Below are positions 1 to 8,468 of a stretch of DNA of 34,083 bases, piece after piece; position 1 is the first letter of the stretch; every line of letters starts with the position of its first letter. The notes beneath the pieces were generated by a model, which saw nothing but the letters and a program-made list of their open reading frames with translations, was not told where the DNA came from and made no database searches. The stretch is taken from NCBI GenBank assembly GCA_031254645.1, contig JAIRUA010000011.1:1-34083 (forward strand), in the 5' to 3' direction. The translations under genes were made by a program, and so were the position numbers. The stretch is from Dysgonamonadaceae bacterium. GTDB taxonomy: Bacteria; Bacteroidota; Bacteroidia; Bacteroidales; Dysgonomonadaceae.

Positions 1-46
1 GTGAAAGGTGGAGTTTCTTGTACCTTGAACCTTTCACCTTATACCT

Positions 47-73
47 CCTGATTTCACCTTCGGCGAAATCAGG
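47..73. terminator. Hairpin overlapping the pheS stop codon
   Basis: CCTGATTTC (47-55) pairs perfectly with GAAATCAGG (65-73), and CC/GG pair inside around a TTC loop. The pheS stop codon (69-71) lies in one arm. No T-run follows on the minus strand, so it is not a classical intrinsic terminator; it could be an end-of-gene processing or attenuation hairpin. A second short inverted repeat, GTGAAAGG (1-8) with CCTTTCAC (30-37), lies directly downstream, suggesting a palindromic intergenic repeat. Confidence 0.5.
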
Positions 74-1088
74 TCGCCGCTTCAAATTCCCGCAAAAAAC
101 GCACATCATTTTCAGAAAACATCCGCAAATCTTTTACCTGATATTTCAGATTGGTAATCCGTTCAATACCCATTCCGACGGCATAACCAGAATAAATTTT
201 ACTGTCTATTCCACAATTTTCCAACACATTGGGATCAACCATACCACAACCCAGAATTTCTACCCAACCGGTATATTTACAAAACGGACAACCTTTGCCG
301 CCGCAAATGTTACACGATATATCCATTTCAGCGCTCGGCTCAGTGAAAGGGAAATACGACGGACGCAAACGAATTTTCGTATCGCCGCCGAACATCTCTT
401 TCGCAAAAAAGAGCAATGCCTGTTTCAAATCAGCAAACGATACGTTTTTATCCACATACAACGCTTCCACTTGATGAAAAAAGCAGTGCGCACGATACGA
501 AATTGCCTCGTTCCGATATACGCGACCGGGACAAATGATGCGAATGGGTGGTTGTGTTTTTTCCATCACACGCGTTTGAACAGACGATGTGTGCGTACGC
601 AATACAATTTGTGGGTCGTTTTGTATAAAAAACGTATCTTGCATATCACGCGCCGGATGATCATCGGCAAAGTTGAGCGAGCCAAACACGTGCCAGTCGT
701 CTTCAATTTCCGGACCTTCAGCAATCGAAAAGCCCAATCGTTTGAAAATATCGCAAATTTCCTCTTTCACAATCAAAATAGGGTGGCGCGTGCCGAGCGA
801 AATCGGATAAGCCGTGCGTGATAAATCCAAATCGGAAGCACCGGAATCAACATTTTCAAACTGCTCTTTTAGCGATTGAATTTTATCTTGTGCTTTCTGT
901 TTCAGTTCGTTGATTTTCACACCTACTTCCCGTTTTTGATCGGCGGGAATGTTGCGAAAATCGTCCATCAAGACCGAAATCAATCCTTTTTTACTTAAAT
1001 ATTTTATGCGCATTGCTTCCAATTGTTCGAGGGAAGCGACGGTCAAATTATCAATTTCGGTAAGAAGTTCATTTATTTTGTCTAACAT
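69..1088 (-). CDS. pheS: Phenylalanyl-tRNA synthetase alpha subunit
   Basis: Catalytic alpha subunit of the heterotetrameric PheRS, which charges tRNA-Phe with phenylalanine in the cytoplasm. The 339-residue length is normal. A helical N-terminal tRNA-binding arm (about 1-85) is followed by the class II synthetase core. The motif 2 region (GRVYRNE, then a CFFHQVE loop) and motif 3 (GMGIER, residues 305-310) are visible. A CNICGGKGCPFC segment carries four Cys, a metal-site-like insert seen in some bacterial PheS. The start ATG at 1088 fits a TAACTTTG promoter box at 1117-1124. pheT is not in the window, so the two subunits are not in one operon here unless pheT lies beyond position 1, which the end-of-gene hairpin makes less likely. 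Confidence 0.97.
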   Translation of the reverse strand: MLDKINELLTEIDNLTVASLEQLEAMRIKYLSKKGLISVLMDDFRNIPADQKREVGVKINELKQKAQDKIQSLKEQFENVDSGASDLDLSRTAYPISLGTRHPILIVKEEICDIFKRLGFSIAEGPEIEDDWHVFGSLNFADDHPARDMQDTFFIQNDPQIVLRTHTSSVQTRVMEKTQPPIRIICPGRVYRNEAISYRAHCFFHQVEALYVDKNVSFADLKQALLFFAKEMFGGDTKIRLRPSYFPFTEPSAEMDISCNICGGKGCPFCKYTGWVEILGCGMVDPNVLENCGIDSKIYSGYAVGMGIERITNLKYQVKDLRMFSENDVRFLREFEAAT

Positions 1089-1116
1089 ATATCTTTGTTG
1101 TGTCGTTTTTAATACG

Positions 1117-1124
1117 CAAAGTTA
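1117..1124 (-). promoter_or_regulatory. Bacteroidetes -7 promoter box of pheS
   Basis: The minus strand reads TAACTTTG, matching the TAnnTTTG -7 consensus of the Bacteroidetes primary sigma factor. Predicted transcription start is near 1110, giving a leader of about 22 nt before the pheS ATG. Confidence 0.55.
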
Positions 1125-1133
1125 CGAATTTTC

Positions 1134-1165
1134 TTTGATTTTGATGGGAATAATGGCTAATTTTG
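1134..1165 (+). promoter_or_regulatory. Predicted promoter of the DUF454 gene
   Basis: TTTG (1134-1137) is followed after 20 bp by TAATTTTG (1158-1165), fitting the Bacteroidetes -33/-7 pattern. The predicted start near 1172 lies about 22 nt before the ATG at 1194, so that start codon is usable. Confidence 0.5.
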
Positions 1166-1193
1166 GCGTTTGATAATTTAGCAACTTTGTGTA

Positions 1194-1682
1194 ATGAACG
1201 ATAATTCACATACAGACAGCGAGATAGACGCATTTACTTCTCAAAAAGAAACAACGCTCGAAATGAAAAAAAACAAATTCATTCGCGCCCTGTATGCTAT
1301 TGGCGGTGTCATTTCGCTTGCGTTAGCAATATTTGGTATTGTTGTTCCCGGACTGCCTACCACGCCATTTGCGTTATTATCGGCAGCATTGTTTGCAAAA
1401 AGTTCTGATAGAATGTACAATTGGTTGTTGAACAACAAAATATTAGGACCAAGAATTAAAGATTATCAACGTAAAAAAGGCGTTACGCGGAAAGGAAAAG
1501 CGGGAATTATTGTGTTTATGAGTTGTATGGTGTTGTTTTCGGCGTATATTGTTGGTCATCCGTTACGAATTGTTATTCTTGCGCTTGGGTTGATTGGCGG
1601 TATTGTGGTTTGGTTTTTTGTGCCGACGGCGAAAGAAGATTTTGGGAACGCAGATGACACGGATAACACGGATTTACGCTGA
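1194..1682 (+). CDS. DUF454 (YbaN-family) inner-membrane protein
   Basis: Small integral membrane protein of the DUF454/YbaN family; the biochemical role of the family is unknown. About 23 polar residues precede a first hydrophobic helix (ALYAIGGVISLALAIFGI), then the family hallmark VPGLPTTPFALLSAALFAKS, and two further hydrophobic segments near residues 100-140. A start at Met24 (1263) is possible, but the promoter at 1134-1165 allows the ATG at 1194. The last dozen residues (GNADDTDNTDLR) are encoded inside one arm of a long inverted repeat (1647-1755), so this acidic tail is probably repeat-derived rather than ancestral. The gene converges on the HD-domain gene. Confidence 0.85.
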   Translation: MNDNSHTDSEIDAFTSQKETTLEMKKNKFIRALYAIGGVISLALAIFGIVVPGLPTTPFALLSAALFAKSSDRMYNWLLNNKILGPRIKDYQRKKGVTRKGKAGIIVFMSCMVLFSAYIVGHPLRIVILALGLIGGIVVWFFVPTAKEDFGNADDTDNTDLR

Positions 1683-1755
1683 TTTTTTTATTTATTAGTC
1701 GCAAATAAAAAGAATTTTATCTGCGGAAATCCGTGTTATCCGCGTCATCTGCGTT
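1647..1755. repeat. Palindromic intergenic repeat, ATCTGCG family (bidirectional terminator-like)
   Basis: Two roughly 33-nt arms (1647-1679 and 1723-1755) are inverted copies of one another with only a few mismatches, separated by about 43 nt that contain a T-run on the plus strand (after 1682). The left arm covers the 3' end of the DUF454 gene. The right arm ends just short of the HD gene stop codon (1760-1762). Shared core words (CGTCATCTGCGT and its complement) also occur in the elements at 2995-3093 and 5769-5808. Confidence 0.8.
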
Positions 1756-1759
1756 CTCT

Positions 1760-2983
1760 TTACACTCTCAAATACGCAAAATAATACTTCACAACCTTCT
1801 TCGAAAGCAGCTGTATATTAAGCATATCCGACGCTTTCGAAATATCCTTTATCTCTCCGTTGCTGTACAAAATATCAATGCTATCGTCTTGCTCGCTATA
1901 CATATTGGTGGTAAGCATATCCGACGAAAGGAAATAAGATGCTTCGTGTTCCGAAATGTTGAATTTCTTCTTGTATTTTTCTATATGCGAAGCAGATTTA
2001 TCTTCTTCTGCTTTTTCTTCTGTGATTTTTATTTTGAACAATCGTCTGTTAATCATCCCATTGCTTAAGGTAGAAAGAATAATGTCGGGGTGTGAAATCC
2101 ATACTTTCATTGCCGACCAAATATCGTTATCGTCCAAATTTACAAAATGATACAATGCTTCGCTGTCATTTTCAAAATCTTTCAACGTAGTGTTGTTCAG
2201 TAAAAAATAGGCGAGGGCAGGGGAAGCGAATAGTTTTTCGCCCTGTTGCGTGAGCTCTTTGGCACGTTTCAGGAGATTGATAAGCATCTTTTCGGCTGCC
2301 ACGGCTGTTTTGTGCAGATACACCTGCCAATACATTAATCGGCGTGACATCAAAAAGTTTTCAATCGAATAAATTCCTTTCGATTCTATTACAAGCGTAT
2401 CGTTCTTAACGTCAAGCATTTTTATAATACGCGCTGAGCCAATATTTCCCTCGCTTACACCCGTAAAAAAACTATCACGACGCAGATAATCCAATCTATC
2501 CACATCTAACTGTCCGCTAACGAGTTGGTGGATAAATCGCTTCGGATAATTATCAGTGAAAATATCAATTGCAGTTTGCAGTTTTCCGTTCCACTCATCG
2601 TTCATCTGCTTCATTAGCAAAAGAGAAATTGCCTCGTGATGCACATTTGGCACAAGTGTGTGTTCCAAAACGTGCGAAAATGGACCGTGTCCGATATCGT
2701 GCATCAAAATAGCTGCTAAAGCGGCGTTAAACTCATCATCGGAGATATCGTGTCCTTTTTGCCGTAAGTTGTTCAACGCTTCATCCATCAAATACATTGC
2801 ACCAACCGAATGGTGTAACCGTGTATGTTGTGCGCCGGGATAGACAAAAGCCGCCAATCCCAATTGTCGAATACGATTTAATCGCTGTAAATAAGAATGT
2901 TGTATTATTTCATACACAAAATCGTTCGGAATGTTGATAAATCCGAAAACGGGGTCGTTGATGATTTTGCGTTTGTGTTGCAT
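1760..2983 (-). CDS. HD-domain phosphohydrolase (dGTPase/SAMHD1-like)
   Basis: Predicted metal-dependent phosphohydrolase of the HD superfamily, in the branch that includes bacterial dGTPase-like proteins and SAMHD1; a nucleotide substrate is inferred from the family. Visible metal and active-site motifs are HTRLHHSVG (His57/58), LMHDIGHGPFSH (His95-Asp96) and QLDVDRLDYL (Asp160-165). The protein has 407 residues from the ATG at 2983. An in-frame ATG at 3037 exists but would be encoded inside the inverted repeat at 2995-3093, and the conserved sequence begins at MQHKRKIINDP, so 2983 is preferred. It lies downstream of pyrF on the same strand, separated from it by that palindrome, so cotranscription is doubtful. 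Confidence 0.88.
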   Translation of the reverse strand: MQHKRKIINDPVFGFINIPNDFVYEIIQHSYLQRLNRIRQLGLAAFVYPGAQHTRLHHSVGAMYLMDEALNNLRQKGHDISDDEFNAALAAILMHDIGHGPFSHVLEHTLVPNVHHEAISLLLMKQMNDEWNGKLQTAIDIFTDNYPKRFIHQLVSGQLDVDRLDYLRRDSFFTGVSEGNIGSARIIKMLDVKNDTLVIESKGIYSIENFLMSRRLMYWQVYLHKTAVAAEKMLINLLKRAKELTQQGEKLFASPALAYFLLNNTTLKDFENDSEALYHFVNLDDNDIWSAMKVWISHPDIILSTLSNGMINRRLFKIKITEEKAEEDKSASHIEKYKKKFNISEHEASYFLSSDMLTTNMYSEQDDSIDILYSNGEIKDISKASDMLNIQLLSKKVVKYYFAYLRV

Positions 2984-2994
2984 AGTTTTTTTGG

Positions 2995-3093
2995 CACGCA
3001 GATGACGCAGATTTAAAAAGATTTTCGCAGATTTCAAATACTTTTTTAAGAAAAAATCTGCGAAAATCTTTTTAAATCTGCGTCATCTGCGTG
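2995..3093. repeat. Perfect 40-bp inverted repeat, ATCTGCG family
   Basis: The arm at 2995-3034 is the exact reverse complement of 3054-3093 (40 of 40 bases), with a 19-nt loop containing a T-run. It lies between the end of pyrF and the start of the HD gene, where the hairpin could end pyrF transcription. The arm contains the words CGCAGATGACGCAGATTT and AAGATTTTCGCAGATTT, shared in part with the elements at 1647-1755 and 5769-5808, which marks it as a dispersed palindromic repeat. Confidence 0.9.
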
Positions 3094-3096
3094 TTT

Positions 3097-3921
3097 TTAA
3101 ATATATTTTTCCAACATCTCTTTCATTTCCAATTGCAATTTGTGTGCTTCTTCACGAGCGGCATTAGCAAAGTTTTCGCTATTGTCAGCGTAAATAACTC
3201 CACGAGAAGAGTTTACAAGTAAACCGCAAATGCTGTTCATTCCGTATTTACACACTTCTTCCAACGAGCCGCCTTGTGCACCTACGCCCGGGACAAGCAA
3301 AAAATGATTTGGTACGATTTTCCGTACATCTTCGAACATTTTTCCTTGTGTAGCACCTACTACGTACATCATTTGTTCATTGTCGCCCCATTCTTGTGAG
3401 GTTCTAAGCACTTTTTCAAACAATTTTTCGCCCAAATTGTCTTCTACAAATTGAAAATCGTGCGATCCTTTGTTTGACGTGAGCGCCAACAAGATAACCC
3501 ATTTTTCGGGATAAATCAGGAATGGTTTCACACTGTCTTCGCCCATATATGGCGCAACGGTAACGGCATCAACTTTTACGGTATCGAAAAACGTACGAGC
3601 ATACATTTCGCTCGTGTTACCAATATCGCCACGCTTGGCGTCGGCAATGATAAATTGGTCGGGATAGCGTTGTTTGATGTAAGCCACCGTTTTTTCGAAA
3701 GCAATCCAGCCTTTTACGCCCAAACTCTCGTAGAAAGCCAAGTTAGGTTTGTATGCTACGCAATAAGGCGCAGTGGCATCGATAATTGCTTGGTTGAAAG
3801 CATAAATCGGGTCGTCGAGTTCAAGTAAATGTTCGGGGATTTTTTTTATATCCGTGTCTAACCCTACGCAGAGGAAAGATTGTTTTTTTTGTATGTTTTG
3901 GAAAAGTTGTTGTTGGGTCAT
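3097..3921 (-). CDS. pyrF: Orotidine 5'-phosphate decarboxylase
   Basis: Last step of de novo UMP synthesis, OMP to UMP plus CO2, in the cytoplasm. The signature [16 protein letters not shown] gives the catalytic Asp94-x-Lys96 pair and Asp99, and the N-terminal FLCVGLDTD motif is present. The 274-residue length matches the longer PyrF subgroup found in Bacteroidetes and mycobacteria. The ATG at 3921 is preceded by a TATCTTTG box at 3941-3948 (minus strand), giving a leader of about 13 nt. It follows prfA and the recombinase gene on the same strand but has its own promoter. Confidence 0.97.
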   Translation of the reverse strand: MTQQQLFQNIQKKQSFLCVGLDTDIKKIPEHLLELDDPIYAFNQAIIDATAPYCVAYKPNLAFYESLGVKGWIAFEKTVAYIKQRYPDQFIIADAKRGDIGNTSEMYARTFFDTVKVDAVTVAPYMGEDSVKPFLIYPEKWVILLALTSNKGSHDFQFVEDNLGEKLFEKVLRTSQEWGDNEQMMYVVGATQGKMFEDVRKIVPNHFLLVPGVGAQGGSLEEVCKYGMNSICGLLVNSSRGVIYADNSENFANAAREEAHKLQLEMKEMLEKYI

Positions 3922-3940
3922 TGATAAAAATAATTTCGTG

Positions 3941-3948
3941 CAAAGATA
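3941..3948 (-). promoter_or_regulatory. -7 promoter box of pyrF
   Basis: The minus strand reads TATCTTTG, a match to TAnnTTTG. Predicted start is near 3934, about 13 nt upstream of the pyrF ATG. Confidence 0.6.
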
Positions 3949-4030
3949 TGAAAAAAATTTAATAGTTTCAAGTGCTTCGTTGTTTCAAACATTGAAATTT
4001 CTGTTGCAATAATGCGTCGTTTTGAATCGA

Positions 4031-4645
4031 TTAAGAATAATTAGTTCGGGATTTGAGGTTTTCCTTTACAAATTTTGCTACTGTTAATCTATGAACACCT
4101 AAAATTCGGGCGATGGCGGATTTGGAAACTTTTTTATCTAACAAGTTTTTGATTTCGGCTTCTTTGCCTGTGAGTTTTTTGACTTTTGATTTGCTGCCTT
4201 TTGGACGACCGAGAGTAACGCCTTCGGCTCGTTTGCGAGCAAGGGCTTCTTTGGTACGTTGCGAAATAAGATTACGTTCGATTTCGGCGGAAAGACCGAA
4301 GGCGAATGCGAGGACTTTGGAGTTGATATCGCTACCCAAACGATAATTGTCTTTGATAGTCCAAACTTGAATATCGCGATTCATACATTCGTTGAGAATG
4401 CCCATAATCATTAGTAGATTTCTGCCAAGACGCGAGAGTTCGGAACAAATCAAAATATCCCCTCGTTTCATTTTTTTGAGGAGGTTACCAAGTTTTCGGT
4501 CTTGAAGGTTTTTTGCTCCCGAAATGGTTTCTTCAATCCATTTATCAACCACCATTACATTTTTTTGGCAAAATTGGTTGATTTCAAATCGTTGATTTTC
4601 TACTGTTTGTCTGTCAGTGCTTACGCGAATGTAGCCGTAAATCAT
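4031..4645 (-). CDS. Serine site-specific recombinase (Mpi-like resolvase/invertase)
   Basis: Small serine recombinase that would catalyse DNA inversion or resolution through a 5'-phosphoserine intermediate. The resolvase N-terminal domain carries YIRVSTDRQ with catalytic Ser9, the SRLGRN motif, and AEIERNLISQRTKEAL leading into the E helix. A Hin-like helix-turn-helix follows (KSAIARILGVHRLTVAKFV, near 175-195). The 204-residue length and N-terminus (MIYGYIRVSTD) resemble the Bacteroides global invertase Mpi, which flips promoters of capsule loci. It lies 12 nt after the prfA stop, so it may be cotranscribed with prfA. No flanking inverted repeats or invertible segment were recognised in the window, so its targets must lie elsewhere. 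Confidence 0.9.
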   Translation of the reverse strand: MIYGYIRVSTDRQTVENQRFEINQFCQKNVMVVDKWIEETISGAKNLQDRKLGNLLKKMKRGDILICSELSRLGRNLLMIMGILNECMNRDIQVWTIKDNYRLGSDINSKVLAFAFGLSAEIERNLISQRTKEALARKRAEGVTLGRPKGSKSKVKKLTGKEAEIKNLLDKKVSKSAIARILGVHRLTVAKFVKENLKSRTNYS

Positions 4646-4657
4646 ATAGTTTAAATA

Positions 4658-5743
4658 CTACATCTCACTCTCTTTCATCCTTTCTGCATTTTCACTAATA
4701 ATCAGATTATCAATAACCCCTTGAATCTCTCCGTCCATATACGCCGAAAGATTATAAATCGTGTAATTTATTCGATGATCGGTTATTCTTCCTTGCGGAT
4801 AATTGTAAGTACGAATTTTTGCCGAACGATCACCTGTGGAAACCAATGTTTTACGACGCGAAGCAATATCGCCCTGACGGCTTGTGAGTTCGATATCGTA
4901 AAGTTTTGTGCGCAACATTTGCATCGCAATTTCACGGTTTTGCAACTGTGAACGTGATTGCTGACAAGTAATCACAATTCCCGACGGTTTGTGTGTGAGT
5001 TGCACTTTTGTTTCTACTTTATTTACGTTTTGTCCGCCTGCACCGCTCGAACGTGCGGTTTGTATCTCGATATCGGCAGGATTGATTTCCACGTCAAACT
5101 CTTCGGCTTCAGGCAACACGGCAACCGTAGCTGCCGAAGTGTGAACACGCCCTTGCGTTTCGGTTTGCGGCACGCGCTGTACGCGATGAACACCCGATTC
5201 GTATTTCAACGTTCCATATACATTATCGCCCGAAACAGTGAAAATAATTTCTTTATATCCACCTGCCGTGCCTTCGGTAAAACTTGTGATTTCGGTTTGC
5301 CATCCTTTGCTTTCGCAATACCTGGCGTACATTTTATAGAGGTCGCCTGCGAAAATAGAAGCTTCGTCGCCGCCCGTTCCGCCGCGAATTTCCATAATGA
5401 CGTTTTTGGCATCTTCGGGGTCAGCAGGAATAAGTAGAAGTTTAATTCGTTCTTCTAATTCGGGGAGTTTTTCGGTGTTTTCTGAAAGCTCTTCGTTTGC
5501 CAATTGACGCAAGTCGCTGTCAGATTCATTTTCGAGAATCGTTTTTGCTTCGGAAATGCTGTCGAGTGTGTTTTTATATTCGTTGCGAGCATCGACAATT
5601 TTTTGCAGTTCGCTGTACTCTTTGTTCAATTTCACGTAGCGTTTCATATCGCCGATAACTTCGGGGTCGGTGATCATTGTGCCGATTTCGTCGAAGCGTG
5701 TAACTAAGTGATTTAGTTTATTTAGGAGGGAATTTTCTTGCAT
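4658..5743 (-). CDS. prfA: Peptide chain release factor 1
   Basis: Class I release factor that reads UAA and UAG in the ribosomal A site and triggers peptidyl-tRNA hydrolysis. The RF1-type codon-recognition tripeptide PxT is present as PQT (192-194, in [13 protein letters not shown]), which excludes RF2. The hydrolysis motif GGQ is at 236-238 ([11 protein letters not shown]). Length 361 is typical. An acidic, helical domain 1 occupies about 1-110. It lies downstream of purM on the same strand, separated by a single-arm copy of the ATCTGCG repeat. Confidence 0.97.
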   Translation of the reverse strand: MQENSLLNKLNHLVTRFDEIGTMITDPEVIGDMKRYVKLNKEYSELQKIVDARNEYKNTLDSISEAKTILENESDSDLRQLANEELSENTEKLPELEERIKLLLIPADPEDAKNVIMEIRGGTGGDEASIFAGDLYKMYARYCESKGWQTEITSFTEGTAGGYKEIIFTVSGDNVYGTLKYESGVHRVQRVPQTETQGRVHTSAATVAVLPEAEEFDVEINPADIEIQTARSSGAGGQNVNKVETKVQLTHKPSGIVITCQQSRSQLQNREIAMQMLRTKLYDIELTSRQGDIASRRKTLVSTGDRSAKIRTYNYPQGRITDHRINYTIYNLSAYMDGEIQGVIDNLIISENAERMKESEM

Positions 5744-5768
5744 ATATTTATTCTAACCTTAATTTTGA

Positions 5769-5808
5769 AAATTTGCGCAAATCTGTATAAATCTGTGTCA
5801 TCTACGTG
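5769..5808. repeat. Solitary arm of the ATCTGCG-family repeat
   Basis: About 34 of 40 positions match the right arm of the perfect palindrome at 3054-3093 (core AAATCTGTGTCATCTACGTG against AAATCTGCGTCATCTGCGTG). No inverted partner is nearby, so this looks like a decayed or half element in the purM-prfA gap. Confidence 0.7.
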
Positions 5809-5816
5809 CTAAAAAA

Positions 5817-6989
5817 TTAGTCATACACAAACTCTCCAAACTCACTCTTAATCTTCAATTCTCTCTTATCCGATTTCTCAACTCTTCCAACTATCTGTCC
5901 ATCAACATTAAACGAACGAGAAATATCAATAACTGTTTGCGCATACATTTCGGGCAAATAAATTTCCATTCGATGCCCCATATTAAACACTTTATACATT
6001 TCTTTCCAATCCGTACCCGATTGATTATGAATCATTTCAAACAGTGGTGGGATAGGGAAGAGGTTGTTTTTTATCACCCGAAGTCCGTCGCCCAAAAAGT
6101 GCATAACCTTCGTTTGCGCACCACCCGAACAGTGCACCATTCCGTTAATCTTTCCGTGTAATTCTTTCAATATAAGAGAAATAATTGGAGCGTAAGTGCG
6201 GGTAGGAGAGAGCACTAGTTTTCCGGCATCAATGCCCAAATCTGCGATTTCATCAGTCAATCGCATTCCGCCCGAATAAACCAAATTTTTCGGAATGGAA
6301 GCATCGTAACTTTCGGGATATTTAACAGCCAAATAGTTAGCAAACACATCGTGCCGTGCCGACGTCAATCCGTTGCTACCCATACCACCGTTGTATTCGG
6401 TTTCGTAAGTGGCTTGTCCGCAGGAAGATAAACCAACAATTACATCACCTGCGTGGATATTTGCGTTATCAATCACATCGGCGCGTTTCATTCGGCACGT
6501 TACGGTACTATCGACAATAATGGTACGCACCAAATCGCCCACGTCAGCCGTTTCACCACCCGTTGGATAAACGCGAACACCAAGATTCGAAAGCGTTTCG
6601 CATAACTCATTCGTTCCATTAATGATAGTCGATAATACTTCGCCCGGAATTAAATTTTTATTTCTACCAATGGTTGACGAAAGTAGAATATTGTCGGTTG
6701 CACCTACGCACAACAAGTCGTCGATATTCATAATCAGAGCGTCTTGTGCAATACCTTTCCACACAGATAAATCGCCCGTTTCGCGCCAATAAACATATGC
6801 AAGTGAGGATTTTGTACCTGCACCGTCGGCGTGCATAATGTTGCAAAAATTGGGGTCGCCACCGAGAATATCGGGTACAATTTTACAAAATGCTTTCGGA
6901 AAAATGCCTTTGTCAATATTTTTTATCGCGTTGTGCACATCTTCTTTTGATGCCGAAACGCCGCGAAGATTGTATCGTTGGTCGCTCAT
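5817..6989 (-). CDS. purM: Phosphoribosylformylglycinamidine cyclo-ligase (AIR synthetase)
   Basis: Fifth step of de novo purine synthesis, FGAM plus ATP to AIR. The N-terminal MHADGAGTKSSLAYVYW segment matches the conserved PurM phosphate-binding and metal region, and PTGGETADVGDLV is the characteristic PurM motif. At 390 residues it is longer than the roughly 345 of E. coli PurM, in line with the Bacteroidetes form. A TACCTTTG box on the minus strand (7013-7020) places the transcript start about 17 nt before the ATG at 6989. Confidence 0.96.
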   Translation of the reverse strand: MSDQRYNLRGVSASKEDVHNAIKNIDKGIFPKAFCKIVPDILGGDPNFCNIMHADGAGTKSSLAYVYWRETGDLSVWKGIAQDALIMNIDDLLCVGATDNILLSSTIGRNKNLIPGEVLSTIINGTNELCETLSNLGVRVYPTGGETADVGDLVRTIIVDSTVTCRMKRADVIDNANIHAGDVIVGLSSCGQATYETEYNGGMGSNGLTSARHDVFANYLAVKYPESYDASIPKNLVYSGGMRLTDEIADLGIDAGKLVLSPTRTYAPIISLILKELHGKINGMVHCSGGAQTKVMHFLGDGLRVIKNNLFPIPPLFEMIHNQSGTDWKEMYKVFNMGHRMEIYLPEMYAQTVIDISRSFNVDGQIVGRVEKSDKRELKIKSEFGEFVYD

Positions 6990-7012
6990 TCTTATCGTTT
7001 TTGTTTTGTTTG

Positions 7013-7020
7013 CAAAGGTA
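7013..7020 (-). promoter_or_regulatory. -7 promoter box of purM
   Basis: The minus strand reads TACCTTTG, matching TAnnTTTG, with the predicted start near 7006, upstream of the purM ATG. Confidence 0.5.
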
Positions 7021-7048
7021 CAATTTTTTAATGATTAATGTTTAGTGA

Positions 7049-8266
7049 TTAATGATTAATCTTGGGATTCCTAAACGCCTTAACCACAAAATACAATCCA
7101 CCCAAAACTAACATCACAACTCCCGTACCGATAAAAATATAGTTAATGTCAATTTTATCCGCAAGCGGTCCGAAAGCCAGCATCCCAAACGGCATTGCAA
7201 GACTGTCGAGCATCACGAAAACCGATAAAACCCGCCCGATATAGTTCGGTTTCACTTTTTCCTGCAACAAAGTCATTGATGGGGCATTAAAATAGGGCGC
7301 GGCGATGCCGCCAATGACCATCAACACAAGGTATGGAATCATACTTGTCCACACACCAAGCACTATGGATATCAAACCGGCAACGGCACAAGCCATCCCG
7401 ATAGCGAATATTTTATTGCGAAAACACCATATCCCGACGAGGAATCCGCCGAGTATCATTCCGCCGGCAAAAGTAATTTCTATGGCTGATAATAGCCATA
7501 ATTCGGGTCCAAAATTGCGTGTTGTGAGCAACGGCGTGAGAATAGCTAATGGCGATACGAAAATGGTGAAAATCGCTGAGAATATCATCATCAAGAGTAA
7601 AAAGCGATGCGATTTGATGTATCGTAATCCACTCATTAGTTCGGCAAAATGCGACGTTTTTTCGGCAGATTTTTCTTTGGTTTCGTGTCGCACTTTCACA
7701 AAATAATGAAGTGTAGTGATTGCCAAAGCTGCCGTTACCACATCAATAAGAAAGAGTGTTTGCAACGGTGCAAACGACATCAGCGATGCGGCAAGAGCAG
7801 GTGAAAGCAGGAATATTCCCGACTGAATACTGCTGTTAATTCCATTTATTTTCAATAATTTAGCTTTTGGAACAATTATCGGTATTAACGCATTAACAGC
7901 AGGTTGCTGAATACCTTGTCCCAACGCGCGCATCATTGAGGCGATGAGCAACAAAATGAAACTATCGTGTCCGGCAAACAGCGATAGTGCGATAATCAAA
8001 CTGACAAACGCAATGGAACCGTCAGCAAGATTGATGAGTAGTTTTTTGTTGTACCGATCTGCCCAAACGCCACCGAAAAGCGATGTGAAAAATGTTGGCA
8101 AAATGGCTACGGCAACATAAAGTGTCATCATTGTGCCGGATTGTGTTTCGAGTACAATGTGCCACATAATTGCCCACTGAACAAGCATTGTGCCAAACAA
8201 CGAAAGTGTTTGACTTGTTAAAAATAAGGCGGTATTTTTTTTCCAATTGATGTTTGATGTTGTCAT
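7049..8266 (-). CDS. MFS transporter (EntS/macrolide-efflux-like)
   Basis: Predicted 12-helix major facilitator of the drug or siderophore efflux group, in the inner membrane. Motif A between helices 2 and 3 is visible as FGGVWADRYNKK, and a long polar loop (KVRHETKEKSAEKTSHFAE) separates the two six-helix halves. Length 405 is usual for the MefA/EntS branch; the substrate cannot be inferred. It is transcribed divergently from the tyrosine phosphatase gene. A TATCTTTG box at 8289-8296 (minus strand) sits about 23 nt upstream of the ATG. No dedicated regulator is adjacent. Confidence 0.88.
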   Translation of the reverse strand: MTTSNINWKKNTALFLTSQTLSLFGTMLVQWAIMWHIVLETQSGTMMTLYVAVAILPTFFTSLFGGVWADRYNKKLLINLADGSIAFVSLIIALSLFAGHDSFILLLIASMMRALGQGIQQPAVNALIPIIVPKAKLLKINGINSSIQSGIFLLSPALAASLMSFAPLQTLFLIDVVTAALAITTLHYFVKVRHETKEKSAEKTSHFAELMSGLRYIKSHRFLLLMMIFSAIFTIFVSPLAILTPLLTTRNFGPELWLLSAIEITFAGGMILGGFLVGIWCFRNKIFAIGMACAVAGLISIVLGVWTSMIPYLVLMVIGGIAAPYFNAPSMTLLQEKVKPNYIGRVLSVFVMLDSLAMPFGMLAFGPLADKIDINYIFIGTGVVMLVLGGLYFVVKAFRNPKINH

Positions 8267-8288
8267 TGCGGGATTGTGGAATTTTTTA

Positions 8289-8296
8289 CAAAGATA
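8289..8296 (-). promoter_or_regulatory. -7 promoter box of the MFS gene
   Basis: The minus strand reads TATCTTTG; predicted start near 8282, about 16 nt before the ATG at 8266. The wider context (TTTTTTACAAAGATAGTGATTT) recurs almost unchanged near 21211-21232. Confidence 0.55.
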
Positions 8297-8443
8297 GTGA
8301 TTTTACTAGTAAATATAAAATCAAATATATTATTCCTATAATTACTATTATGTTTAATCATTTGATACTTTACTTTATAGAACTCATATCACAGAAATAT
8401 TTATTTTTGCTGTCAAACATTCATCACTAAATATTAAAATGAT

Positions 8444-8451
8444 TATCTTTG
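8444..8451 (+). promoter_or_regulatory. -7 promoter box of the tyrosine phosphatase gene
   Basis: TATCTTTG on the plus strand predicts a transcript start near 8458. This lies downstream of the first in-frame ATG (8439) and about 11 nt upstream of the ATG at 8469, and so decides the start codon. Confidence 0.6.
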
Positions 8452-8468
8452 TACAAATCAAACAAAAT

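Noticed and set aside
18..821. 267-codon plus-strand open frame at the window start
   Set aside because: It lies antisense to pheS, has no recognisable domain, and its composition is that of a reverse-complemented gene.
3983..3997. Short inverted repeat TTTCAA-ACA-TTGAAA near the recombinase gene as a possible inversion site
   Set aside because: A 6-bp arm in AT-rich DNA is expected by chance, and no partner site was seen.
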